Positions 1 through 8,206 of a stretch of DNA of 64,000 bases are shown piece by piece. The DNA is from UBA7239 sp964509075 (lineage in GTDB: Bacteria; Pseudomonadota; Gammaproteobacteria; Pseudomonadales; UBA7239). The notes beneath the pieces were generated by a model that saw only the letters and a list, made by a program, of their open reading frames with translations, ran no database searches and had not been told where the DNA came from. Numbering within the stretch: position 1 is the first letter of the stretch; each line of letters starts with the position of its first letter. The translations under genes and the position numbers were made by a program. The stretch lies in contig CAZDWC010000011.1 in the NCBI GenBank assembly GCA_964509075.1, positions 1 to 64,000 on the forward strand, read 5' to 3'.

Positions 1-679
1 CCGCCACGATAACGGTGTGCGCCATAGCATTATGCTCTTCCAGCTTGCGCACCACGTTGGCAATAGTGGACTGCTTCTGGCCGATGGCAACATAGATACA
101 CTTAATGCCAGTGCCTTTCTGGTTGATGATGGTGTCAACAGCCAGTGCCGTTTTACCCACCTGGCGGTCGCCGATGATCAACTCGCGCTGGCCGCGTCCG
201 ATTGGCACCATGGAGTCAACAGCTTTATAACCAGTCTGCACCGGCTGGTCGACCGATTTACGCGCGATTACACCGGGAGCTACTTTTTCCAGCGGCTCGC
301 TCAACTTGGCATTCAGCGGGCCCTTGCCGTCGATCGGGTTGCCGAGCGCGTCAACTACGCGGCCTTCCAGTTCCGGACCTACCGGCACCTCAAGAATACG
401 GCCGGTGCAGCGACAGGTCTGGCCTTCTGCCAGACTCTGGTAATCGCCGAGCACCACTGCACCCACGGAGTCGCGCTCCAGGTTGAGCGCCATGCCGTAG
501 ATACCGCCGGTGAATTCAATCATTTCACCGTACATAACATCGGCGAGACCGTGAATACGCACGATACCGTCAGACACAGAAACGATAGTGCCTTCGTTCT
601 GGGCTTGCGTAGAGACATCGAGCTTTTCGATACGGCTCTTGATGATCTCGCTGATTTCGGATGGATTCAGTTGCTGCAT
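1..679 (-). CDS. atpA: F1 ATP synthase subunit alpha, N-terminal part (cut by window edge)
   Basis: This is the non-catalytic nucleotide-binding alpha subunit of the F1 ATP synthase. About 226 N-terminal residues are visible, from an ATG at 679; the rest lies left of the window. The start MQQLNPSEISEI and the Walker A loop GDRQVGKT (about residues 170-177) identify it. Position 174 is Val, where I recall Thr in E. coli; the GxxxxGKT consensus is still met. It lies 28 bp downstream of atpH in the atp operon order I-B-E-F-H-A. Confidence 0.97.
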   Translation of the reverse strand, partial: MQQLNPSEISEIIKSRIEKLDVSTQAQNEGTIVSVSDGIVRIHGLADVMYGEMIEFTGGIYGMALNLERDSVGAVVLGDYQSLAEGQTCRCTGRILEVPVGPELEGRVVDALGNPIDGKGPLNAKLSEPLEKVAPGVIARKSVDQPVQTGYKAVDSMVPIGRGQRELIIGDRQVGKTALAVDTIINQKGTGIKCIYVAIGQKQSTIANVVRKLEEHNAMAHTVIVA

Positions 680-707
680 GTTACGCAATCCTCGTTGAAC
701 CTGACGG

Positions 708-1244
708 TTAGGAATTGATGGCTTCGGCCAGCTTGTGCAGACGGCCGCGCACTGAAGCGTCGATGACCGTATCGCCGGCTTTTATGATGACGCCGCCGAT
801 AAGGCTCGGATCGACGCGAGTTTCCAGTTTGACCTGACGCTGCCATTTCTTGCTCAACGCCTGTGACAGGCGCTCAGCGGTTGCAGCATCCAGCGCGAAA
901 GCGGAACGGATATCCACTTCGACTGTTTTTTCCTGTTGCGCTTTCAGCACGCTGAACTGCTGGGCGATTTCAGGCAACAAGGTAACGCGCTTGTTGCTGG
1001 CCAGAATACGCACCAGATTCTGCAGTTTGTCGGAGAGTGCATCACCGCAAACATCCAGCAAAAGTTTTGCTTGCTGCTCACTGGTCAATGCAGGCCGCGA
1101 CAAAGCGGTGCGCATGCGGGCATCTGCCGCGACGGCACCCGCCGTATTCAGCATGCTCTGCCAACCGGCAAGATCATTGGCTGCAAAGGCCACTTCAAAC
1201 GCAGCCTTGGCATAGGGTCTAGCCAGTGTCACCAGTTCAGCCAT
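708..1244 (-). CDS. atpH: F1 ATP synthase subunit delta
   Basis: The 178-residue protein matches the OSCP/delta family, which forms part of the peripheral stalk linking F1 to the b subunits. Seen: the N-terminal ARPYAKAAFEVA segment and the C-terminal GGVIIKAGDTVIDASVRGRL segment, both family hallmarks. The length is normal (E. coli 177). The start at 1244 lies 3 bp after the atpF stop, so translation is probably coupled. It is soluble, with no signal peptide. Confidence 0.97.
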   Translation of the reverse strand: MAELVTLARPYAKAAFEVAFAANDLAGWQSMLNTAGAVAADARMRTALSRPALTSEQQAKLLLDVCGDALSDKLQNLVRILASNKRVTLLPEIAQQFSVLKAQQEKTVEVDIRSAFALDAATAERLSQALSKKWQRQVKLETRVDPSLIGGVIIKAGDTVIDASVRGRLHKLAEAINS

Positions 1245-1247
1245 GGC

Positions 1248-1718
1248 TTACAGCTCCGCCGCCAGCTTGCCGAGAAGGTCGCTGTGACGCTGGGCATCAA
1301 CAGACGACTCCAGCACACGCTCGGCACCCACCAACACCAGAGCTGCAACCTGCTTGCGCAGTTCTTCACGCGCACGGTTTTTCTCTTTGTCGATTTCAGC
1401 CTGCGCCGCCGTTTTCAGGCGATCGCCTTCAGCACGCGCAACTTCTTTCGCCTCTTCGACGATTTGGCCTGCACGCTTGTTGGCCTGATCAATGATGGCA
1501 GCAGCCTCTTCCTTCGCGGTGCGCAACTTGCGCGCAGCTTCTTCTTTTGCCAACTCCAGATCGCGGCCGGCACGATCAGCGTTTTCCAGACCGTCGGCAA
1601 TACGCTTTTCGCGCTCGGCCATCACACCAATGATCGCCGGCCACACGAACTTCCAGCAAAACGCCACGAAGAACAGGAATGACAAGGATTGGCCAATAAT
1701 AGTCGCGTTGATATTCAC
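1248..1718 (-). CDS. atpF: F0 ATP synthase subunit b
   Basis: This is the membrane-anchored peripheral stalk subunit. I place the start at a GTG at 1718, giving MNINATIIG and 156 residues, the same length as E. coli AtpF. A GAGGTG ribosome-binding site lies just upstream. The longer open frame to 1835 runs into atpE and is not credible. One N-terminal transmembrane helix (about residues 5-25) is followed by a long charged helix rich in Glu, Lys and Ala, the dimerising stalk. Confidence 0.96.
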   Translation of the reverse strand: MNINATIIGQSLSFLFFVAFCWKFVWPAIIGVMAEREKRIADGLENADRAGRDLELAKEEAARKLRTAKEEAAAIIDQANKRAGQIVEEAKEVARAEGDRLKTAAQAEIDKEKNRAREELRKQVAALVLVGAERVLESSVDAQRHSDLLGKLAAEL

Positions 1719-1785
1719 GCTGACACCTCTGCCTCTCGCAATGATTCGGAGATTGATTAATGAATTGCAGGAATCGCCAGAGCGA

Positions 1786-2022
1786 TCACTGCATGTTCGG
1801 AGCCAGTACGAACAGCACGTACATGCCGATACCAACGCCGATCATCGGCACCGCATCCAGCAGACCCGCGATCAGGAACATCTTGCCTTGCAGCATCGGC
1901 GCCATTTCCGGCTGACGTGCAGTACCTTCGAGCAGCTTGCCACCCAGCAGACCGAAGCCGACTGCGGTACCCAGAGCGCCCAGGCCGATGAGGATAGAAA
2001 CTGCGATAAGAGCCAGACCCAT
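1786..2022 (-). CDS. atpE: F0 ATP synthase subunit c (proteolipid)
   Basis: The 78-residue hairpin protein forms the rotating c-ring of F0. It has two hydrophobic helices joined by the polar RQP loop (residues 36-38). The proton-carrying carboxylate is Asp56 in GLLDAVPMIG. The residues expected in Na+-type c subunits are absent, so it is read as proton-specific. It sits between atpB and atpF. Confidence 0.97.
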   Translation of the reverse strand: MGLALIAVSILIGLGALGTAVGFGLLGGKLLEGTARQPEMAPMLQGKMFLIAGLLDAVPMIGVGIGMYVLFVLAPNMQ

Positions 2023-2069
2023 GTGATATCTCCCAGTTAAGTCAGGTTGTTGAGGGTTGAAAAACTCGT

Positions 2070-3038
2070 TTAGTGCTGCTCATCCGGCACATCGTGCGCC
2101 ATGGCCATATAGACCACAGTCAACACCATGAACACAAATGCCTGCAATGCAATGACCAGAATGTGAAACACTGCCCACGCCCACTGCAATACACCGGCAA
2201 ACACGCCCAGCAAAACACCGGCGCCATACATTGCAGCGATCAGGATGAAAATCATCTCGCCAGCGTACAGGTTTCCGAACAGTCGCAGACCGAGAGAAAT
2301 CGGCTTGGCGATCAGGGAGACCGTTTCCAGAATGAAGTTGATGGCAATCAGCAGCGGCGCGAATACCAAACCAATACCATGAAAAGACGGATGAAATGGA
2401 TGGAACGTCAGCTCCTTGATAAAGCCGATGAAACCCTTACGTTGGATGCTGAAGAAAATCATCAACGCAAAAACAGTGAAAGACATGCCCAGCGTCACGT
2501 TGGGATCCGTGGTAGGCACCACCTTGAAGAAAATATGATCATTGCCGGAAACAGCCTTCGCCGCCTCGGGAAACCAGTCAACCGGAAACAAGTCCATAAA
2601 GTTCATCATGAACACCCACGAAAACACCATCAGCGCCATTGGCGCAACCATGCTGTTCTTGTGATGAAAGGTATCGCTTACGGTGTTATTGATGAACTCT
2701 ACCGCCAATTCGACAAAGCTCTGGAAGCCACGCGGCACACCTGTCTGCACGGCGCGAGCGGCGCGGGCAAACAACAAACTGAAAAGCAACGCCAAACCGA
2801 CAGACCAGGCCAGAGAGTCAATATGTACAGCCCAGAAGCCCATATCCGCAGCTTCCTGCGAGGTATGCGCAAGCGTCCAGGTATCATGCTGCAAGGTGTG
2901 CACTTCGCCATCAGCGCCATGGCGCTCATAGCCCGCCGGCAACTTGCCGTAGCAAAGGTTTTGCAAGTGGTGGCGAATGTAATCGGTGATGGTCACCCCC
3001 TCACCGTGTCCTGCCGCTACATCATGCTCTGCCGCCAT
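2070..3038 (-). CDS. atpB: F0 ATP synthase subunit a, with extended N-terminal loop
   Basis: This is the stator subunit that forms the proton half-channels next to the c-ring. The essential Arg is Arg252 in SLGLRLFGNLYAGEM, and several transmembrane helices follow the family pattern. At 322 residues it is longer than E. coli AtpB (271). About 30 extra residues lie between the N-terminal DYIRHHLQNL and the FWAVHIDSL segment before helix 1. The start at 3038 is the only good one that keeps the conserved DYIRHHL segment. Confidence 0.96.
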   Translation of the reverse strand: MAAEHDVAAGHGEGVTITDYIRHHLQNLCYGKLPAGYERHGADGEVHTLQHDTWTLAHTSQEAADMGFWAVHIDSLAWSVGLALLFSLLFARAARAVQTGVPRGFQSFVELAVEFINNTVSDTFHHKNSMVAPMALMVFSWVFMMNFMDLFPVDWFPEAAKAVSGNDHIFFKVVPTTDPNVTLGMSFTVFALMIFFSIQRKGFIGFIKELTFHPFHPSFHGIGLVFAPLLIAINFILETVSLIAKPISLGLRLFGNLYAGEMIFILIAAMYGAGVLLGVFAGVLQWAWAVFHILVIALQAFVFMVLTVVYMAMAHDVPDEQH

Positions 3039-3084
3039 GAACCTAACCCGTCAGTATTCTTGAATGATAAGAACGTTGTCTTGT

Positions 3085-3480
3085 CTATTTCAGCAGTCGC
3101 GCTGCGCCAAAGGTGCCAGCGACCCATGCAACCGCAAATCCCAGCGCAACCGCACCAGGAGGAAAAACCATGTGCCGGGAAAACAAAAGTCCCGCACCCA
3201 GCAAAACCAGCGCAAATCGACCGATTTCACCCAGGCGAAACGCCCGTGCAACCTGATGTATCTGTCTTGCACCCGCGTAGCGGAATGCCCAGAAGGCAAA
3301 CCATGCGCGAGCCATCACCTCCAGTAAACCGCCAGCCAGTGCTGCAAGCGCGACCGCTCTGGATTCTAAAAACACCAGCACAATCACCAAGCAAGACAAA
3401 ACCAGCAGCTGCAACAGCGTGATGCGATAAACCGGCGGGCGGGGAATGGTCGAGCCGTACCAATGCTGACTTTCGCTCAT
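3085..3480 (-). CDS. atpI: ATP synthase subunit I (AtpI)
   Basis: This small, poorly conserved membrane protein is encoded first in the operon; in the family it helps c-ring assembly or stability. I use the ATG at 3480 (MSESQHWYG, 131 residues; E. coli about 126). A GTG at 3528 would add 16 residues but has a poorer context. Four hydrophobic segments are predicted. The call rests on position before atpB, size and topology more than on motifs. Confidence 0.85.
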   Translation of the reverse strand: MSESQHWYGSTIPRPPVYRITLLQLLVLSCLVIVLVFLESRAVALAALAGGLLEVMARAWFAFWAFRYAGARQIHQVARAFRLGEIGRFALVLLGAGLLFSRHMVFPPGAVALGFAVAWVAGTFGAARLLK

Positions 3481-3631
3481 TCCAGACCCCGGCAAATCAA
3501 GCCAGCTTTCCACCTTCGTCGACACCACCTAAATAAGAAGCAGTCCCAACTAGGGCGGCGCGCAGTATAAAGGCATAACTGCCGGGCATCAACTTGCGGG
3601 CGACCAAAAAATGCCGCCTACGCCGACAAAG

Positions 3632-4369
3632 TCACAGTGAAAGCCGTTTGAAAATCATTTCCGGCACATGACGGATCACCAGCATGATCAGCCTCCAGAA
3701 GCCCGGCGCATAGATCACATCACGACGTTTGTGCAATCCCGTTTCCATGCAGTCGGCTATCTGCTCTGGCGTCGCCCACAGCGGCCCGCCTTTGGCCAGC
3801 CCCGCCGTCATCGGCGTATCCACAAAACCGGGCTTTACAGTCAGCACCTGCACGCCGCGTTTGAACACGTGATTGCGCAGACCTGCAGCAAAGGTCGTGA
3901 CAGCCGCCTTGCTGGTGCCATAGAAATAATTGCTCTGCCGGCCGCGATCACCCGCCACAGATGAAATCAGCACAATCGCACCACAGCCCACTTGAGCCAT
4001 ACGTTCGGCAATCAGAGTCGCCGGCAGGAGATAGCTCATGGCATTCAATTCAAACATGCTGCGCACAGCGGCAACATCGCACTCCAACGTACGCTGATCC
4101 GGCAAACTGCCCTGGGCAAACAGTGCGATATCCACTTGCGGCCAGTGGCCGTACAACTGCCCGACAATATTGTCGTAATCCTGCGGCAATGCCAGATCCG
4201 CCGCATGCACGTGCACAGTTTTGGCGCCACGCGCCAGCAGGTCTTTTTTCACGGCCTCGAGCTTTTCTGCGTCACGGCCCAACAGGTAAAAGTCCGCGCC
4301 TTTGGCAGCATGCAAACGCGCCCAGGCCTGGGCAATAGCAGAGGTTGCGCCGGCAATAAAAATATTCAT
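3632..4369 (-). CDS. SDR oxidoreductase, DprE2-like (decaprenylphosphoryl-2-keto-ribose reductase type)
   Basis: This 245-residue short-chain dehydrogenase has an N-terminal NAD(P) loop GATSAIAQ (residues 7-14), Ser136/137 and the catalytic YGTSK (Tyr150, Lys154). The start at 4369 has AGGAG six bases upstream. It is encoded 57 bp after a DprE1-like oxidase. In mycobacteria the DprE1/DprE2 pair epimerises lipid-linked ribose to arabinose, with DprE2 reducing the 2-keto intermediate. The family fit plus that neighbour supports the same role here; the lipid and the fate of the sugar are inferred. A generic SDR is the alternative. Confidence 0.8.
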   Translation of the reverse strand: MNIFIAGATSAIAQAWARLHAAKGADFYLLGRDAEKLEAVKKDLLARGAKTVHVHAADLALPQDYDNIVGQLYGHWPQVDIALFAQGSLPDQRTLECDVAAVRSMFELNAMSYLLPATLIAERMAQVGCGAIVLISSVAGDRGRQSNYFYGTSKAAVTTFAAGLRNHVFKRGVQVLTVKPGFVDTPMTAGLAKGGPLWATPEQIADCMETGLHKRRDVIYAPGFWRLIMLVIRHVPEMIFKRLSL

Positions 4370-4426
4370 GATCAACTCCTGCTAACGCTACTGTTGTGTC
4401 AATGTTTTGTTGTGTCGGTGTGTCTG

Positions 4427-5728
4427 TCAGGGACGAACCCGGCGCCAGAAACTGGATGAAAATTGCGGATCCATGAACGACTCGAATTCCGCCACGCGCG
4501 AGAAGCTCCGCGCAAACATATCGGCCGACATGCGAGAATCCTTGGCCGGATACAGCGCACCATCCGCCTGCCGGACCACCTCGTCCAGCTCATTGCAAAG
4601 CTTGAGCGTCCTGTAACCTCGATTGGGGAAATCAAGGGCCAGCGTCAGCCCCTTGCGCGGAAAGGAAAGCATGCCAGGTGACTGGACATCACCAAACTCC
4701 TTCAGCACGTTCAATGGCGAGGGCTGACCAGAACGCGCAATGCGCGCCAGCAATTCACGCATTGCATCCTGCGCATTGTTCACCAGCACACACTGGTACT
4801 GGATAAACCCTTTGGGACCGTACAGACGATTCCAGTGATGTATGGAATCCAGCGGATAGAAAAAGGGGTCATAATCCATGCGCGACCGCTTGCGCTTGCC
4901 GCCCAACTTGCGAAAGTACAACTGGTTGAACGCGTTGACCGTCCATTGGTTGAGGCAGTTGGGCGGAAACACTACCGGTACCGATAATTTCGGTCGCTCC
5001 TTGTGCACACCAGCCAGCATTCTATTGCTGCAATGATTACCGCGCGTAAAAATTCCCCGCCCGAGATGCTGACCTGTTGCCAGACAATCAATCCACGCCA
5101 CGGTGTATTGGTAATCCTTGTCGGATTCACGGAACAGCTGCAACATTTCATCGAGATTGTCGCACTGCACACTCTCTTCCTGGATGAAGGCATTGCAAAC
5201 CGGCATCAACTGCAATTCAGCCCAGGTGATAAAACCGGTCAGCCCCAGACCGCCGATGGTAGCAGCAAACAGCGCGGCATTTTCCTGCGCCGAACAGCGC
5301 AGCCGCGAACCATCGCTGCGCAACAACTCGAAACATCGCACATGGCAACCAAACGTACCTGCAGTCTGATGATTCTTGCCGTGCACATCGTTGCCAATGG
5401 CACCGCCGACCGTGACAAACTTGGTGCCGGGCGTTACCGGCAGGAACCAGCCGCGCGGCACACAGACATCGAGAATTTCTGCCAGCGACACACCGGCTTC
5501 GCAACGCAGCACGCCGGTATCCGCATCAAACGCAATCAGACGATTCAGATTACGACTGTGCAACAGCACACCGCCGTCATTCAGGCAACTGTCGCCGTAG
5601 CTGCGCCCCAGACCATATGGCAGCACTTTCTGTTTTACTGCCGGCAAACTGTCGCCAACCCAGTTCAGCGCCAACTCCTGATGCGCATACCTGAAATAGC
5701 GACCCCAGGATTTATGCGACCGCTGCAT
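4427..5728 (-). CDS. FAD-linked oxidase, DprE1-like (polyprenylphosphoryl-ribose 2-oxidase)
   Basis: The 433-residue VAO-type flavoprotein would oxidise the 2-hydroxyl of polyprenyl-phosphoryl ribose, the first half of conversion to arabinose. Seen: GLGRSYGD (39-46), the FAD-binding VTVGGAIGNDVHGKNH (105-120), GGLGLTGFI, and YPAKDSR with Lys396, matching the active-site Lys of mycobacterial DprE1. The residue aligned with the mycobacterial benzothiazinone-target Cys is Ala364 (LALDFP). The ATG overlaps the stop of the HAD-UbiA gene (ATGA), so the two are translationally coupled. Family assignment is strong; substrate chain length is unknown. Confidence 0.88.
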   Translation of the reverse strand: MQRSHKSWGRYFRYAHQELALNWVGDSLPAVKQKVLPYGLGRSYGDSCLNDGGVLLHSRNLNRLIAFDADTGVLRCEAGVSLAEILDVCVPRGWFLPVTPGTKFVTVGGAIGNDVHGKNHQTAGTFGCHVRCFELLRSDGSRLRCSAQENAALFAATIGGLGLTGFITWAELQLMPVCNAFIQEESVQCDNLDEMLQLFRESDKDYQYTVAWIDCLATGQHLGRGIFTRGNHCSNRMLAGVHKERPKLSVPVVFPPNCLNQWTVNAFNQLYFRKLGGKRKRSRMDYDPFFYPLDSIHHWNRLYGPKGFIQYQCVLVNNAQDAMRELLARIARSGQPSPLNVLKEFGDVQSPGMLSFPRKGLTLALDFPNRGYRTLKLCNELDEVVRQADGALYPAKDSRMSADMFARSFSRVAEFESFMDPQFSSSFWRRVRP

Positions 5729-7167
5729 CAGAGTTTCGCCCCGACAACCAGTAGAACGGCCGCCGCACCAAACAACAACCAGCTGACGCGATCACGCAGT
5801 GCAAACACCACTGGATCGTCATGCATCTGCCCGCGACCGGTAATCAGCCACACGCGTCCCAGCCACAATGCGATGATCGGGCACAGCAGCCACAAATAGC
5901 GCGGACTGGCATACAGGGTCATGATATCGGGGCTGTTGATGTATAGCGCAAGTACCAGAACAGACATGAGAGCACTCGCCGTGCCCAGACCACTCAAGAC
6001 TGGCATATCGGATGTCCAGTAGCCGCGACAGATCACTGGCTTCTCATCCGGCGTTTCAATACTCATCAGCTCTGACATGCGCTTGACAATCGCCAGACTG
6101 AAAAAGATGAAGCAGGAAAAAGCCAGCAGCCAGAAAGATGTCGGTGCCTGCGCCGCAAAACCACCGGCAAGCACACGCAAGGTGTACAAGCCGGCAAGAA
6201 TGGCGACATCCAGAATCGGCACATATTTCAAACGCAGCGTGTAGGCATTGGTGGTGATGAAATAAACCATCAGACTGTACACAAAACCGCTCGACAGCTG
6301 CGTCGACAGCAACACAGTTACCGCAATCAATCCCAGTGCGATTATCAAGCCCGCCGGAATCGACAACGCGGCACTCGCAAAGGGTCGCCTGAACTTGCTG
6401 TGGTGCTTGCGATCCGCATCAAGATCGCCAATATCGTTAATGATGTAGGAAAACGATGCACAACAACCAAAGGCCACAAAAGCCAGTAGCGTATTCATCA
6501 AGCGCTGCGGATCCAGCAGCTGGTGAGCCGCCAGTAGCGGCACAAAAATCAGAGCATTCTTTGCCCACTGGTGCAGGCGAACGGCCTTGAGTACAACTTT
6601 CAGTGACAGCGGTGCGCGCGCATCCAGCACCTGATCGAATTGAAAGCGCGCACCGGCTTGCGCAGCCAGAGCCGGCGCTGCATTGACCAGATAACATTCG
6701 CGCGCAGTTTCCCACACTGGATAATCGACGCGGTCATTACCCGCGTAGGCGTAACCGCCTTTGCCGAATCGCTCGCAGAGTAATGCCGCCTTGTGCTTGC
6801 CGGTGAGATTCCGGCTGTCGCCCGTGGCAAACACATCGGCAAACAACCCAATATGGGCAGCTACACGTCTGGCCACCGATTCATGCGCACCAGTGACCAG
6901 GTAAAGCTTTCTGCCGGCCGCCTGTGCCGCGCGCAAAAATGCCACACACTCAGGATTGAACGGCAACAACGACACATCCAGCTCGCAGCGCTGCGCCAGT
7001 TCGCGCTTGAGTACATGCTTGCCCCGCAACAACCATAAAGGTAACAGGAACAACAGCCACGGCTGCTGTTTGAGCACGCGCACAACCAGCTCGTGCAGCG
7101 TATCCGTCTTCAGCAGCGTGCCATCCAGATCGACACACAGCGGCGCGGCATTGTCAGACTCGTTCAC
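5728..7167 (-). CDS. HAD phosphatase-UbiA prenyltransferase fusion (polyprenyl-phosphate phosphoribosyltransferase type)
   Basis: This is a two-domain protein of 479 residues. Residues about 1-180 form a HAD hydrolase with DLDGT (13-17), a Lys motif near residue 126 and ND at 144-145. Residues about 185-479 form a UbiA-type membrane prenyltransferase with NDxxDxxxD at 244-252 and a second motif around LRLKYVPILDVAIL. In mycobacteria the UbiA enzyme joins PRPP to decaprenyl phosphate and a separate phosphatase removes the 5-phosphate. Here both steps could reside in one chain. The start is a GTG overlapping the upstream stop (GTGA). The upstream in-frame extension to 7383 lies inside the neighbouring gene and is rejected. 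Confidence 0.86.
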   Translation of the reverse strand: MNESDNAAPLCVDLDGTLLKTDTLHELVVRVLKQQPWLLFLLPLWLLRGKHVLKRELAQRCELDVSLLPFNPECVAFLRAAQAAGRKLYLVTGAHESVARRVAAHIGLFADVFATGDSRNLTGKHKAALLCERFGKGGYAYAGNDRVDYPVWETARECYLVNAAPALAAQAGARFQFDQVLDARAPLSLKVVLKAVRLHQWAKNALIFVPLLAAHQLLDPQRLMNTLLAFVAFGCCASFSYIINDIGDLDADRKHHSKFRRPFASAALSIPAGLIIALGLIAVTVLLSTQLSSGFVYSLMVYFITTNAYTLRLKYVPILDVAILAGLYTLRVLAGGFAAQAPTSFWLLAFSCFIFFSLAIVKRMSELMSIETPDEKPVICRGYWTSDMPVLSGLGTASALMSVLVLALYINSPDIMTLYASPRYLWLLCPIIALWLGRVWLITGRGQMHDDPVVFALRDRVSWLLFGAAAVLLVVGAKL

Positions 7168-8108
7168 GCAGAATCTCCATTTACCAACGGCCGAGCCTCC
7201 AGCCACAACATCGACAGCAGACCAATCAACACAGCCAGCCACAGCGTGGACAAACGACACAGCAGTGCGATGACAAAGGATTCCGCAGGCCCTACACCCA
7301 CGGCAGCCAGCAGCACGGCCATGGCAGCTTCCGTACCTCCCAAGCCACCGGGCAAAAAAGAACCCGCCAGCATGGATACACAAAAGATCCCCATCAGCAC
7401 AGGCATGTTCGCCTCACTGCCCAACTGGTGTGCCAGCCAACCGAAGCCGTAAGCTTCAAAACCCCACGACACCAATCCCAGCAGCACACTCGCAAACAAA
7501 ACCGGCGGACTCAACAGACTGGCAGCACGCTCCACAAATCGCGGCACGGCTGCAAAAAAAGGCTTAACAGCGTCTGGCACACGCTGTCCCAACCAGGCGC
7601 TCACCGCGAGCAGGACATTTGGCCTGAATACCGACAACAGGATGGCGGCAGCCACCGCCATCATTGCCCAGGCCACCCAGCGAAAATGCTCGAAATACAG
7701 CAACACGCCCAGCGCCATGATCATCGCCGCCAGCAAGTCGGCCAGACGATCGGCAAGCATCGCTGCAAATGTATGAGGATTGTCGACACCGTGCCGGTTC
7801 TTGAAATAAATGCAGCGGATAGCCTCTCCTGCCTTACCCGGCGTAGTAGTCAGCGCAAAGCCCGCCCAGAAACACAACAGACCATCTGCGAACGCCGGCC
7901 TGTCGCCCAAACGCCGCAGCATGAAATACCAGCGCACATAGCGCAGCAGGTAATTACCCACAGACAGACCGCAAAGGAAAAGCAGCCCCGTGACTCCGAT
8001 GTGATTGACCGCCTGCAGGATGCGCTCACCATCGTTCATTGCCGCCCACAAACCATAACCGGCCACAGCAACGACAATGGAATACAGAAGATAACGGAAA
8101 CGGTTCAA
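7164..8108 (-). CDS. Lysylphosphatidylglycerol synthase TM region / AglD-type flippase-like membrane protein
   Basis: This is a polytopic protein of 314 residues, nearly all membrane helices, of the UPF0104/flippase-like domain family. Seen: the RYVRWYFMLRRLG segment, GFALTTTPGKAGEAIR and a late GxxPGGLGGTEAAM loop, which are family hallmarks. The start is a TTG at 8108, directly after an in-frame stop, so no longer form is possible. It is the first gene of the operon and overlaps the HAD-UbiA gene by 4 bases. Family members act on or move lipid-linked substrates. Translocation of lipid-linked arabinose is a guess from context. Confidence 0.75.
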   Translation of the reverse strand: MNRFRYLLYSIVVAVAGYGLWAAMNDGERILQAVNHIGVTGLLFLCGLSVGNYLLRYVRWYFMLRRLGDRPAFADGLLCFWAGFALTTTPGKAGEAIRCIYFKNRHGVDNPHTFAAMLADRLADLLAAMIMALGVLLYFEHFRWVAWAMMAVAAAILLSVFRPNVLLAVSAWLGQRVPDAVKPFFAAVPRFVERAASLLSPPVLFASVLLGLVSWGFEAYGFGWLAHQLGSEANMPVLMGIFCVSMLAGSFLPGGLGGTEAAMAVLLAAVGVGPAESFVIALLCRLSTLWLAVLIGLLSMLWLEARPLVNGDSA

Positions 8109-8206
8109 GTATCAGCCCATGACAGTGCTTGTTATCGCGCCTAACGCTGCGCTTGTTCGCCGCATGCTAGCACAGGCGCAGCAACGGCAACCACCGACAC
8201 CGCCGC

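Noticed and set aside
17..718. Long plus-strand open frame at the left edge
   Set aside because: It is the antisense shadow of atpA, which has clear family motifs; many similar antisense frames across the window were dropped for the same reason.
2073..3422. 449-codon plus-strand frame across the atpB/atpI region
   Set aside because: Antisense to two well-supported genes; composition is His/Arg/Gln-rich as expected of a shadow frame.
7168..7383. N-terminal extension of the HAD-UbiA fusion
   Set aside because: It lies within the overlapping flippase-like gene and is Cys/Gly-rich nonsense-like sequence; the GTG at 7167 gives the normal HAD start.
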